Positions 44,226-52,181 of a DNA stretch of 64,000 bases are shown in pieces. The stretch is from contig JACXVB010000013.1 in the NCBI GenBank assembly GCA_014763615.1, positions 21,275-85,274 on the forward strand, written 5' to 3'. The translations under genes and the position numbers were made by a program. Below the pieces are notes generated by a model. It was not told the origin of the DNA. It made no database searches and worked only from the letters and a program-made list of their open reading frames with translations. How positions within the stretch are numbered: the first letter of the stretch is position 1; the number at the start of each line of letters is the position of its first letter. This DNA comes from Sphingobacteriales bacterium. Lineage in GTDB: Bacteria > Bacteroidota > Bacteroidia > Sphingobacteriales > Sphingobacteriaceae.

Positions 44226-44918
44226 ATGATTGTTTCATTAACCATTGTCAGATATCCTAAGAAATTTATTCCTTTCGCCTTTCTGGCGATGGCCATTCAT
44301 CGCTTTCCATTGTGGTTAAACAAGCCATGCAGTTTTTGGAAACTATTAGGTTGCGGCAAAAGCGGAACTTTTGACATTCATCCTGATTATCAGCAATGGG
44401 GTTTATTAGCCGTTTGGACGCAAGAAGAAGACTTTCAACACTTCAAGAACAATTCGTTTATCGGGAAATGGTGGAAGATCTTTTGCTCGGAGCAATGGAC
44501 AGTTTTATGCGAACCCGTAGAATCTCATGGTCAATGGAGCGGGAAAGAACCTTTCGGTAAGCCAAAAATCAAAAACCACGAAGGCATGGTAGGTGTATTG
44601 ACTAGAGCTACTATTCGTCCTAGTCGCTTAAAGAACTTCTGGAGAAATGTTCCAAAAGTAGCCGCCATCATGGATCAATCTAAAGGTTTTATTACTTCCG
44701 TTGGCATTGGCGAGGCACCCTTTTTTATGCAGGCGACCTTTTCTGTGTGGGAAAGCTTAGAAGATGTAAAGCAGTTTGCTTACAAAGATCAAGAACATGC
44801 GGAGGTGATTAAATTAACCCGAAAAGAAGATTGGTACAGCGAAGAGCTTTTTGCCCGCTTTAAAATTTTAAAAAGTGAAGGCACCATCAATGGAGTCAAT
44901 CCTTTGAACACACCATAA
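44226..44918 (+). CDS. Spheroidene monooxygenase-like (CrtA-type) protein
   Basis: 230 residues. FIPFAFLAMAIHRFPLW, KLLGCGKSGTFDIHPDYQQWGLLAVW, GVLTRATIRPSRLKNFWRNVP and GFITSVGIGEAPFFMQATFSVW are the conserved CrtA-family blocks. In purple bacteria CrtA oxygenates carotenoids; in non-pigmented Bacteroidota the same family is common with unknown use. No other carotenoid gene is in the window. It starts 83 bases after the anti-sigma gene and is followed 47 bases on by a small conserved gene. Confidence 0.8.
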   Translation: MIVSLTIVRYPKKFIPFAFLAMAIHRFPLWLNKPCSFWKLLGCGKSGTFDIHPDYQQWGLLAVWTQEEDFQHFKNNSFIGKWWKIFCSEQWTVLCEPVESHGQWSGKEPFGKPKIKNHEGMVGVLTRATIRPSRLKNFWRNVPKVAAIMDQSKGFITSVGIGEAPFFMQATFSVWESLEDVKQFAYKDQEHAEVIKLTRKEDWYSEELFARFKILKSEGTINGVNPLNTP

Positions 44919-44965
44919 CAGATCATTTTCAAATTGTCACATTTTCAAATCTTCAAATCAGTAGT

Positions 44966-45211
44966 ATGAGAGTAATCGCAGAATTGCCACATCCAGAATC
45001 TAAGATCACCATCTTTTCGATGAATATGAAATTCATCATCAAATTTGAGCAAGGCGTTTTAGAACAAACCTATAAGCTCTCTGAGATGGATGTAGTGAAC
45101 GGGGTAGATGGAGTTTTTGAAATCTTGGATGAAGCATTTATCTCTAAAGTTGTAGCCCGATTTGCGGAGATGAGAAAGGATTTCATAGACACTTACAACA
45201 AGTACAACTAA
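44966..45211 (+). CDS. Conserved small hypothetical protein
   Basis: 81 residues: MRVIAELPHPESKITIFSMN, KFIIKFEQGVLEQTYKLSE and a C-terminal amphipathic helix (SKVVARFAEMRKDFIDTYNKY). I recall similar short Bacteroidota proteins but no function. No signal peptide or membrane segment. The start ATG is preceded by a TTTTCAAATCTTCAAATC-type repeat (44935-44960). Real coding is supported by the sensible composition and length, and it follows the CrtA-like gene in the same orientation. Confidence 0.65.
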   Translation: MRVIAELPHPESKITIFSMNMKFIIKFEQGVLEQTYKLSEMDVVNGVDGVFEILDEAFISKVVARFAEMRKDFIDTYNKYN

Positions 45212-45426
45212 CACTTCATAAGAATTAGCTAACTTATTATAATATAAATACTTAATATTTAATAACACGCCAAACAAAATGATATTCTGTAAAAACAAGG
45301 TTAATCAATGAATTAACATGTGCGTTACATCAAGTAAATAAAAATATAATAATCATAAATTATTGTATTTAAGTAAGTTAAATATAGCAACAAAATAATA
45401 TTCTGAGCCTTAAAAATGCCAAATAT

Positions 45427-46461
45427 ATGATCAAATCATTCAAAATAAACGCTACCGACTCTCCTCTTAAAAAAGAGCTGAAACATAAAATTGATCTCAA
45501 AACAAAGCCTTTGGGAGCCTTAGGAAAATTGGAAAACTTGGCCATTAAAATCGGTTTGATACAAGAAACGCTAAGCCCAAAAATCAGTGAACCTACTCTC
45601 CTAGTTTTTGCCGGAGATCATGGAATTGTAGCCGAAGGTGTGAGTCCTTATCCGCAAGAAGTGACTTGGCAAATGGTGATGAATTTTATTTCGGGCGGAG
45701 CGGCCATCAATGTTTTTGCAAAACAGAATGGATGGAATTTAGAAGTAATTGATGCTGGTGTGAATTATGATTTTCCTCCCGAGCTTCCCATACGAAATCT
45801 CAAAATCAATAAAGGAACCAACAACTTCTTAAATCAGCCCGCCATGACGGATGCTGAGCTCATCCAAGCCATAGAAAGTGGTGCACAACTTGTCACAGAA
45901 TTAGCAGATAAAGGATGCAATTGTGTGGCTTTTGGCGAAATGGGCATCGGTAATACATCGGCAGCAGCCATCATCATGAGCAAAATAACCGGTATCCATT
46001 TAGAAGAATGTGTAGGTAGAGGAACCGGTTTAGACCAACATGGTTTAGCGCATAAAATAGGTGTACTTTCTCATGCCATAGAAAATCATGTGGCTACACA
46101 ACCTTTAGCAGTTTTGAAAACTTTTGGCGGCTATGAAATTGCCATGATGTGCGGTGCCCTGTTAGAAGCTGCCGAATTAAGAATGACAATTTTAATTGAT
46201 GGATTTATCGTGACTTCTGCCCTTTTAGTTGCTCAACATCTATATCCTGAAATTTTAGATTACTGCATTTTTTCTCATCAATCTGATGAAAAAGGTCATC
46301 AGAAGATGCTACAATATTTGCATGCAGATGCTTTATTAAAGTTAGATATGCGTTTAGGCGAAGGAACAGGGGCGGCTTTAGCCCTACCTTTGGTGGAAGC
46401 AGCGGTTAATTTCTTAAATGAAATGGCTAGTTTTGAATCTGCTGGAGTAAGCAATAAATAA
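45427..46461 (+). CDS. cobT: Nicotinate-nucleotide:5,6-dimethylbenzimidazole phosphoribosyltransferase
   Basis: 344 residues. LLVFAGDHGIVAEGVSPYPQ, NFISGGAAINVFAKQ, GEMGIGNTSAAAI (the glycine-rich phosphoribosyl site), GRGTGLDQHG, FGGYEIAMMCGALL and SHQSDEKGHQ, GEGTGAALALPLVE are the CobT family blocks. It makes alpha-ribazole phosphate, the lower ligand of cobalamin. The 215-base upstream region has no recognisable B12 box, so the cob genes here are probably not riboswitch controlled, unlike btuB. First gene of cobT-cobS-phosphatase on the plus strand; 3 bases from cobS. Confidence 0.94.
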   Translation: MIKSFKINATDSPLKKELKHKIDLKTKPLGALGKLENLAIKIGLIQETLSPKISEPTLLVFAGDHGIVAEGVSPYPQEVTWQMVMNFISGGAAINVFAKQNGWNLEVIDAGVNYDFPPELPIRNLKINKGTNNFLNQPAMTDAELIQAIESGAQLVTELADKGCNCVAFGEMGIGNTSAAAIIMSKITGIHLEECVGRGTGLDQHGLAHKIGVLSHAIENHVATQPLAVLKTFGGYEIAMMCGALLEAAELRMTILIDGFIVTSALLVAQHLYPEILDYCIFSHQSDEKGHQKMLQYLHADALLKLDMRLGEGTGAALALPLVEAAVNFLNEMASFESAGVSNK

Positions 46462-46464
46462 AAC

Positions 46465-47229
46465 ATGAAGAAAGAAATCAGGATATTTTTTACGGCTTTG
46501 ATGTTCTTTACCAGAATTCCTTGTCCGTCTTACACCGATCATGACCCAGAATATCTCAATCGTTCTGCTAAATATTTTACTTTGGTAGGGATTATTGTGG
46601 GCAGTATTTCAGCATTGGTGTTCTATCTTTCTCAATGGATATTTCCTTTAGAAATTGCGCTGTTACTAAGTTTTGTAGCTTCCATACTTACCACGGGTGC
46701 ATTTCACGAAGATGGTTTTGCTGATGTTTGTGATGGCTTTGGAGGCGGCTGGACAAAAGAGAAAATCCTCGATATTATGAAAGATTCTAGAGTAGGAACT
46801 TACGGTTTGGTGGGTTTAATATTGTTGATGGCTTTAAAATTTACCGCTTTACACTCCATTGCATCACCATTAATTATCCCAACCATCATCAGCGCTCACG
46901 CAATCAGTCGGTTAAACTCTGTAAGTTTAATTTATACTGATGAGTATGCCAGAGAAGATTTATTGAGCAAAGCTAAGCCTTTGGCCACCAAAATGAGCAC
47001 TACCGATTTTTTAATCGCCTGTTTCTTTGGTTTAGCTCCACTAATATTGATGGGTAATTACTATGTGTTTTTAAGTATCATTCCGCTGATTTTAACAAAA
47101 ATCTATTTCTCTAAGTATTTCAATAAATGGATTGGCGGTTATACCGGAGACTGCTTAGGCACTGTGCAACAAGTTTCTGAAGTAATCTATTATTTAAGTG
47201 TGTTATTAGTATTAAAGTTCATTGGTTGA
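46465..47229 (+). CDS. cobS: Adenosylcobinamide-GDP ribazoletransferase (cobalamin synthase)
   Basis: 254 residues, membrane protein with about six helices. FFTRIPCP near the N-terminus and GAFHEDGFADVCDGFGGG followed by DSRVGTYGLVGL are the CobS signature, with the Asp residues that bind Mg2+. IGGYTGDCLGTVQQVSEV closes the active site. It joins alpha-ribazole and adenosylcobinamide-GDP to make cobalamin in the inner membrane. It follows cobT by 3 bases and precedes a phosphatase, which likely dephosphorylates the alpha-ribazole product. Confidence 0.93.
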   Translation: MKKEIRIFFTALMFFTRIPCPSYTDHDPEYLNRSAKYFTLVGIIVGSISALVFYLSQWIFPLEIALLLSFVASILTTGAFHEDGFADVCDGFGGGWTKEKILDIMKDSRVGTYGLVGLILLMALKFTALHSIASPLIIPTIISAHAISRLNSVSLIYTDEYAREDLLSKAKPLATKMSTTDFLIACFFGLAPLILMGNYYVFLSIIPLILTKIYFSKYFNKWIGGYTGDCLGTVQQVSEVIYYLSVLLVLKFIG

Positions 47230-47248
47230 AATAGTTCATTAGTAAATA

Positions 47249-47328
47249 ATCTTCAAATCAACACATTTTCAAATCTTCAAATTGATATATCTTCAAATCA
47301 ACACATTTTCAAATCTTCAAATCAAAAT
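47249..47328. repeat. 40-base tandem repeat before the phosphatase gene
   Basis: Two adjacent 40-base copies (47249-47288, 47289-47328) of an ATCTTCAAATCAACACATTT unit. The second copy ends 1 base before the phosphatase ATG at 47330, so the untranslated leader and ribosome site of that gene consist of the repeat. It belongs to the same TTCAAATC style as 44935-44960. Confidence 0.9.
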
Positions 47329-47329
47329 C

Positions 47330-47938
47330 ATGAATATTTACCTCATCAGACATAGTGCTGTTTACAACCCGAATAAACTTTGTTATGGGCAATCTGAAAT
47401 TCCGTTGGAAGAAAATTTCACTGCTGATTTTGATTGGATCAAGGAGCATTTAAACCTTTCTCCAAAAACACTTTTTTATTCAAGTCCTTTTAGGCGATGC
47501 ACTAAAATGGCATCTTTTTTAAGTGATCATGATTTTATCATCGATAAAAGACTATCAGAATTAAATTTTGGAGATTGGGAAATGAAACCTTGGGATAAAA
47601 TTCCAAAAGAAGAATTAGACCCTTGGATGCTGGATTTTGTCAATTATACGGTTCCTAACGGTGAAAACTTTTTGGATTTAGCCGAACGAGCAATTCAATT
47701 TTTTGAAGATTTAATAGGTATTGATGCTGAAGATGTGGTGATCATTACCCACGCAGGGATTATTCGTTCTTTTGCTTCCTATATTTTGGATTTTCCTCTA
47801 GAAAGAGCTTTTAACCTGCAAATTGATTATAGTTCAATTTCGAAAATTCAATTCGATATCGAACCCGAAGATGGTAGAATCTCTTACCTCAACTTAAGTA
47901 ATCAATCTAAAGTAAAAACAATCAACTTATCTGAATAA
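47330..47938 (+). CDS. cobC: Histidine phosphatase, probable alpha-ribazole phosphatase
   Basis: 202 residues from ATG 47330; an upstream TTG at 47282 lies in the repeat and is rejected. IYLIRHSAVYNPNKLCYGQS contains the RHx catalytic His and the CYGQ motif of CobC-type enzymes; FYSSPFRRCTKMA holds the Arg pair, LNFGDWEMKPWDKIP the acidic Glu region and IITHAGIIRSF the second His. Placed after cobT and cobS it should remove the phosphate from alpha-ribazole-5'-phosphate. The sequence cannot separate this from other histidine phosphatases; location drives the call. It overlaps rpiA by 17 bases tail to tail. Confidence 0.82.
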   Translation: MNIYLIRHSAVYNPNKLCYGQSEIPLEENFTADFDWIKEHLNLSPKTLFYSSPFRRCTKMASFLSDHDFIIDKRLSELNFGDWEMKPWDKIPKEELDPWMLDFVNYTVPNGENFLDLAERAIQFFEDLIGIDAEDVVIITHAGIIRSFASYILDFPLERAFNLQIDYSSISKIQFDIEPEDGRISYLNLSNQSKVKTINLSE

Positions 47939-48593
47939 GATTGCCTTTTCCATCTTCAGAAATAATCAGATCTGCCATTTCTGTGAACAGACCATTTTCT
48001 ACCACGCCAGGAATCTGATTGATTTTTAAGTTCAATTCTACAGGATTGGGAATACGTTCGAACTTACAATCGGCAATGTAGTTTTGATTATCTGTCACTA
48101 ATAAATCTCCACCCTTCTTTCTAAATGTGGCCTCGCAACCTAAAGCTTTGAGCTGCATCAAGGTGATTTCTTTTGCAAAAGGCGTAACTTCTACCGGAAG
48201 TGCAAAGCTTCCCAAAACTTCAGATTGTTTAGAAGCATCTGTAATGATGATATAATAATCCGTAACCGAAGCGATGATTTTTTCTCTTAACAAGGCTGCA
48301 CCTCCACCTTTAATCAGGTTTTTATGTGCATCAAATTCATCAGCACCATCAATGGTTAAATCAATTTTTTTCACTTCATTTATCGGCAAAAGTGGAATCC
48401 CTAAAGTTGTGGCTAATTCTTCAGTTTGTTTGGATGTTGGAACTCCCTTTATTTTTAAGCCATTCTTCACCATTTCCCCAATTTTTAGGATGGCAAAATA
48501 TGCGGTAGAACCCGTTCCGAGACCTACAATCATTCCATCTTTAACATGTGCTGCTGCCGCCTCACCAACTAATTGTTTAGGATTCATTCCCAT
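47922..48593 (-). CDS. rpiA: Ribose-5-phosphate isomerase A
   Basis: 223 residues. KDGMIVGLGTGSTAYFAI is the phosphate-binding loop, KGVPTSKQTEELA the sugar site, LTIDGADEFDAHKNLIKGGGAALLREK the catalytic Asp/Lys region and GSFALPVEVTPFA the C-terminal part. It interconverts ribose-5-phosphate and ribulose-5-phosphate in the pentose phosphate path. Start ATG 48593 (Met3 possible). It is convergent to and overlaps the phosphatase gene, with no shared unit. Confidence 0.95.
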   Translation of the reverse strand: MGMNPKQLVGEAAAAHVKDGMIVGLGTGSTAYFAILKIGEMVKNGLKIKGVPTSKQTEELATTLGIPLLPINEVKKIDLTIDGADEFDAHKNLIKGGGAALLREKIIASVTDYYIIITDASKQSEVLGSFALPVEVTPFAKEITLMQLKALGCEATFRKKGGDLLVTDNQNYIADCKFERIPNPVELNLKINQIPGVVENGLFTEMADLIISEDGKGNLIQIS

Positions 48594-48705
48594 GGTTTTT
48601 ATTTTGTGGATGTCGCAAATTTGGCGATTTAATTCTAATCACCAAATCTAAAAGCACATCAAATCACAATTAAAAGATACAGATTAAACATTTATCTTTA
48701 TTTTT

Positions 48706-49173
48706 ATGATGATGAAGAAAGTTACAATTTTCCTGCTACTAATTAGCTTCACCTTTACCCTAAAAGCGCAAAACAGAATAAAAAGAGACGCTATTCTGAA
48801 AGCTAAATATCTCCAACAATATGGTGTAGATGATAGTAGCCGAGCTTTAATTAAATATTATGTGGATGCGCACAGTGAATATCAAAAATCAAATACCAAT
48901 TTGGCTATTGCTTCTCCGGTGATGTTAGGCGGTGCAGCTTTGATGTTCAAAAATCATAACAAGAGCACATTAAATCAAATTGTTTTCTGGTATTTGGCCA
49001 CTTCAGGAATCATTTATACTGCCGGATTTATCGTCTCAAAAATTAAAGCTTCAAAATTTAATGAGCAGCATTTAAAAATAGCTTTAGAAAAATATCAACA
49101 TCATCAATTTGATTTTAGTCCATTATTCAGCAAAAAGGAAAATTTTAGAAAATACTTAGAAAACGAGCAATAA
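48706..49173 (+). CDS. Exported or membrane hypothetical protein
   Basis: 155 residues. A signal peptide (MKKVTIFLLLISFTFTLKAQ), then a short polar region, and two closely spaced hydrophobic segments (about 73-90 and 103-118: NLAIASPVMLGGAALMF, ATSGIIYTAGFIVSKI), ending in a polar helical tail. This looks like a small two-helix membrane protein. The start has three consecutive ATG codons, of which the third fits best before KKV. No function recognised. Confidence 0.5.
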   Translation: MMMKKVTIFLLLISFTFTLKAQNRIKRDAILKAKYLQQYGVDDSSRALIKYYVDAHSEYQKSNTNLAIASPVMLGGAALMFKNHNKSTLNQIVFWYLATSGIIYTAGFIVSKIKASKFNEQHLKIALEKYQHHQFDFSPLFSKKENFRKYLENEQ

Positions 49174-49193
49174 TTATATCTTTATTGAGGTTT

Positions 49194-49226
49194 TTTGATG
49201 TCTTTTATGAATAATATTTATATTTG
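49194..49226 (+). promoter_or_regulatory. Bacteroidota-type promoter
   Basis: TTTG at 49194-49197 and TATATTTG at 49219-49226 match the -33 TTTG and -7 TAnnTTTG elements of Bacteroidota sigma factor promoters, with a 21-base spacer. It lies 19 bases upstream of the small gene at 49245. Confidence 0.65.
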
Positions 49227-49244
49227 TGCAACAAAATTAAAAAC

Positions 49245-49454
49245 ATGAAAAAAAACATAGGAATTGCAATCATGGTGATTGGTGCTTCGATTATTTTAGG
49301 TGCTTTGTTTTTAACGAAATCTCAAGATTTTAACCCGATGGATTCTACTAATGGAACCAATGCATCAGCTTTAGAATTTTTTGGAGGCTTATTAATAGCA
49401 GGAATTGGAATCGTGACATTTGCAAACGCCCAAGGCAATCCTTCTTCTAAATAA
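49245..49454 (+). CDS. Small two-helix membrane protein
   Basis: 69 residues from ATG 49245 (a TTG-like start 7 codons earlier is not favoured). Two hydrophobic segments (MKKNIGIAIMVIGASIILGALF and FFGGLLIAGIGIVTFA) separated by a polar turn. A clear promoter precedes it and a strong terminator follows 24 bases after the stop, so this is its own short transcript and likely a real gene. No family recognised. Confidence 0.6.
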   Translation: MKKNIGIAIMVIGASIILGALFLTKSQDFNPMDSTNGTNASALEFFGGLLIAGIGIVTFANAQGNPSSK

Positions 49455-49477
49455 AGATTTTTTAAATCAACTTTAGA

Positions 49478-49508
49478 AAGCCATTTTGAATGTTCAGAAT
49501 GGCTTTTT
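49478..49508 (+). terminator. Rho-independent terminator
   Basis: AAGCCATT pairs with AATGGCTT, with an inner TGAA/TTCA pair, followed by a run of T (49503-49511). It ends the 49245 transcript, and the next gene runs the other way. Confidence 0.9.
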
Positions 49509-49509
49509 T

Positions 49510-50238
49510 TTAGGCCTCTATTAAATCCACATACCAAAAACCTAAATTCTTAGGCTGTTCATCTTCTGACTTAAAGCAATTATCATCCGCATTTTTAGGT
49601 GCCTGATAAGATTTAAAAACTTTTTCACCAATAGTAAAAGGAATGGAATTTCTAAAGATAGGTCCTTCAAAAACGAAGGTATGAAACTCGCCATTTTCAC
49701 CACAAACATCTACATCATCAGGCAGTTGTTGAATCAACTCTTTATCAATTACCTTTCCAACAAAATCACCTAATCTTTCTTGCGTACAAACGATGCTAGT
49801 TCTAAAATCTAAGTCCAAAAATTCATTAATCAATTCATGAGAATCTCTTTTCCATAGCGGAAAAATGGCTTTTAAACCTACTTCAGCTAATCTTTCTTCT
49901 CGGTATTGCTTTAAATCTTCTAAAAAAATATCGCCAAAAATAGAATGGGTAATTCCCTCTGTTTTTAACTTCTCTAAATGTAAACGCATGGTTTCATCAT
50001 AAGCACTCATCGTTGGCATTTCGGGCAGGCGAATCTCGTACAAAGGAATCCCTATTTCTTTTGCTTGCTTTTTCAGTAAGTTGTAACGCACTCCATGCAT
50101 AGAAATTCGGTTCACGGAATCATTAATAGAAGTCACCAAATATTTAATTTGCAATTCTGGATTTTGTAAGCAGTGATACAAAGCCAAAGCAGAATCTTTT
50201 CCGCCGCTCCAATTAAAAATACATTGTTTTTTATTCAT
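49510..50238 (-). CDS. DPH6-type ATP pyrophosphatase (diphthine-ammonia ligase family)
   Basis: 242 residues. NWSGGKDSALALYHCLQ is the PP-loop; RISMHGVRYNLLKKQAKEIG, GITHSIFGDIFLEDLKQY and CGENGEFHTFVFEGPIF are the conserved MJ0570/DPH6 blocks. In eukaryotes this family amidates diphthine, but bacteria have no diphthamide; bacterial copies next to B12 genes are suspected to act in corrinoid salvage (inference). It overlaps the sirtuin gene by 8 bases, so it is in the same unit. Last gene of the minus-strand B12 region. Confidence 0.85.
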   Translation of the reverse strand: MNKKQCIFNWSGGKDSALALYHCLQNPELQIKYLVTSINDSVNRISMHGVRYNLLKKQAKEIGIPLYEIRLPEMPTMSAYDETMRLHLEKLKTEGITHSIFGDIFLEDLKQYREERLAEVGLKAIFPLWKRDSHELINEFLDLDFRTSIVCTQERLGDFVGKVIDKELIQQLPDDVDVCGENGEFHTFVFEGPIFRNSIPFTIGEKVFKSYQAPKNADDNCFKSEDEQPKNLGFWYVDLIEA

Positions 50239-50932
50239 GAGCTAAAAGTTTTTCAACCAATAAAGGCATAGCAATACTTGCCTTTTCTTGAATTTTAATG
50301 ATTGGATTTGGTAAATAAACAGCAGGAATTTTTGGATCAACTACATAAATTGGAATAGCTGGTCGGACTAATTCTAGCAAACCTGCAGCGGGATAAACGG
50401 CCAAAGAACTACCTACCAGAATCACGATATCTGCTTTCGGCATTTCATACATGGCTTTAGTGATCATCGGCACAGGCTCGCCAAACCACACCACATGCGG
50501 ACGAAGTTGCGAACCTAACTCACATAATTCGCCCATTTCGATAGTGGGCTTGTTCATTTTATACAGTAAAGCTGGGTTTTTAGAAGATTGCGCATAAATA
50601 ATTTCTCCATGCAAATGCATCACCGCTTTTGAACCCGCTCTTTCATGCAAATCATCTACGTTTTGTGTGATGATGAGTGTTCCAAATTGCTCTTCCAATT
50701 TGGATAAAGCGAGATGGGCAGCATTTGGTTGAGCGGATAACACAGCTTTTCTTCTTTCATTATAAAACGCTTGAACCAAAGAAGGATTTTTTTGCCATGC
50801 CTCCGTCGTAGCCACATCTTCAATATGATAACCTTCCCACAAACCATCTGTATCTCTAAAAGTTCTTAAACCACTTTCGGCAGAAATACCAGCCCCTGTT
50901 AAAATGATGATTTTCTTTTTCATTCGATTCAA
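50231..50932 (-). CDS. cobB: Sirtuin (SIR2) family NAD-dependent deacylase
   Basis: 233 residues. IILTGAGISAESGLRTFRDTDGLWEGY is the NAD-binding start, LIITQNVDDLHERAGS the ribose/acyl site, MHLHGEI the catalytic His, QLRPHVVWFGEPVP and ILVGSSLAVYPAAGLL the C-terminal Rossmann blocks. Between catalytic His and RPHVVWFGE only one Cys (GELCELG) is seen; the four zinc-binding Cys are absent. CobB-type sirtuins in E. coli deacetylate acetyl-CoA synthetase; their older name comes from a B12 link. It lies between cobU and the DPH6-like gene on the same strand. Confidence 0.87.
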   Translation of the reverse strand: MNRMKKKIIILTGAGISAESGLRTFRDTDGLWEGYHIEDVATTEAWQKNPSLVQAFYNERRKAVLSAQPNAAHLALSKLEEQFGTLIITQNVDDLHERAGSKAVMHLHGEIIYAQSSKNPALLYKMNKPTIEMGELCELGSQLRPHVVWFGEPVPMITKAMYEMPKADIVILVGSSLAVYPAAGLLELVRPAIPIYVVDPKIPAVYLPNPIIKIQEKASIAMPLLVEKLLAHE

Positions 50933-50992
50933 TTGAAAATACTAACGATTTTGAGCAGCCTTACTCTTTGTTCATTACTTCTTTATTCTCAC

Positions 50993-51496
50993 TCATTTCA
51001 AAACCAAAGGCAAACCAGAAACCATAAAAACAGCCTGATCCGCTTTTTGAGCAATATATTGATTCGTCCATCCTTGTAAATCCGTAAATTTTCTGCCCGA
51101 TTCGGTATCTGCGTGTAAACCCATCCCCAATTCATTAGAGATGATGATAAATGTGGCTTTTTGTTGTGTCAAAAGATCAATTTCTGTTTTTATCTGATGC
51201 AAAGCCTCCTCAATATCATATTTAACATCCACATAAAAATTCGTTAGCCAAAGCGTAACGCAATCTAGTACTACTACTCTCCCACTAAAATTAATTTTTG
51301 AAGGATATTTTTCTTCTTCGATATTTTCCCAACGCTCGTCTCTATCGTTTTGATGACGTTTAATTCTTTGGTCGAAATCGGCATCCCAGTTTCGGGCCGT
51401 AGCCAAATAAATTGGATTAGAGGAAAGTTCTAAAGCTAATTTTTGAGCATAAGCACTTTTACCAGACCTTGCCCCTCCGGTGATGTAGTAAATCAT
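50993..51496 (-). CDS. cobU: Bifunctional adenosylcobinamide kinase/guanylyltransferase
   Basis: 167 residues. YYITGGARSGKSAYAQKLA carries the Walker A motif, ATARNWDADFDQRIKRHQNDRD is the conserved His/Arg guanylylation region (CobU has the covalent His here), VVLDCVTLWLTNFY is the Walker B-like block, and ISNELGMGLHAD plus GRKFTDLQGWTNQYIAQ close the fold. It makes adenosylcobinamide-GDP, the substrate of CobS. A terminator separates it from the riboswitch-led unit upstream, so its transcript may start independently. Confidence 0.93.
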   Translation of the reverse strand: MIYYITGGARSGKSAYAQKLALELSSNPIYLATARNWDADFDQRIKRHQNDRDERWENIEEEKYPSKINFSGRVVVLDCVTLWLTNFYVDVKYDIEEALHQIKTEIDLLTQQKATFIIISNELGMGLHADTESGRKFTDLQGWTNQYIAQKADQAVFMVSGLPLVLK

Positions 51497-51523
51497 TTTT
51501 TCCTTTTTTGAAATATAAATCCA

Positions 51524-51550
51524 TAAAAAAAGCGATGATTACTCATCGCT
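51524..51550 (-). terminator. Rho-independent terminator after the DUF6580-like gene
   Basis: Eight paired bases AGCGATGA (51531-51538)/TCATCGCT (51543-51550) with a TTAC loop, followed on the minus strand by a T run (51524-51530 read in complement). It lies 20 bases past the DUF6580-like stop and before cobU. Confidence 0.9.
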
Positions 51551-51570
51551 TCCTATACTTTAAGCATTGA

Positions 51571-52149
51571 TTAGTAAACTAATTCTTTTTGTGTTTTAAG
51601 CACACTGAATTTTGATTTCGCCAATTCAAATCCTCCGTAAAGAACAGCTCCAAACAATAAGTTTCCTAGCAATAAATTTTTCTCAAACGGAATGGCAGCA
51701 ACCAAAGATTGGAAATAACCTTCTATACCTTTACTATATAAAGTACCTGCTAACCAAGGTTGGATATCTGTCAATAACCAATGTAATACCACAGAAACCA
51801 AAGAAGCTAATAAAACGGTTTTCACATTTACTTTTTTGATTAGGCTACCCACATAAACCATTAAGGTAAAACTCAGGTAAACTAAAGCAAAACCTCCGTA
51901 AAAGAAAGTCCATTTGCCGGTATAACTATAGGTAATAAAAATATCACTTGTAAAAAGAATAATTAATGGAATTAAATAGGCTTTATATCTATTGGTAAAA
52001 TAAGTTCCTCCGAATAATGCAATAGCACCAATTGGCGTGAAATTAGACCATACTGTTTGTTCGCCTAAATAAATAAAACGAGTAGCCACAGCGGCAATCA
52101 TCATAAAGAAAAGTATCCAGTTTCTGGCGTTTAAATTTTTAAGTGACAT
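51571..52149 (-). CDS. DUF6580-like membrane protein, B12-associated
   Basis: 192 residues, about five membrane helices. NWILFFMMIAAVATRF, WSNFTPIGAIALFGGTYF (the conserved TPIGAIALFGG block), IPLIILFTSDIF and NLLLGNLLFGAVLYGGFEL. The block resembles ECF-transporter S components and DUF6580-family proteins of Bacteroidota. It lies directly after the riboswitch-controlled btuB-like gene (32 bases), which suggests a role in corrinoid transport (inference). It ends at a strong terminator. Confidence 0.78.
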   Translation of the reverse strand: MSLKNLNARNWILFFMMIAAVATRFIYLGEQTVWSNFTPIGAIALFGGTYFTNRYKAYLIPLIILFTSDIFITYSYTGKWTFFYGGFALVYLSFTLMVYVGSLIKKVNVKTVLLASLVSVVLHWLLTDIQPWLAGTLYSKGIEGYFQSLVAAIPFEKNLLLGNLLFGAVLYGGFELAKSKFSVLKTQKELVY

Positions 52150-52181
52150 AGTTTTTATTTGTTTGTAAATCTATTAATTCT

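Noticed and set aside
45212..45426. Possible cobalamin riboswitch upstream of cobT
   Set aside because: No B12 box, no AAAAGGGAA or GTCACTG-like parts on the plus strand; AT-rich spacer only.
47249..47328. Possible CRISPR-like repeat at the phosphatase leader
   Set aside because: Two directly adjacent copies without spacers; a tandem duplication.
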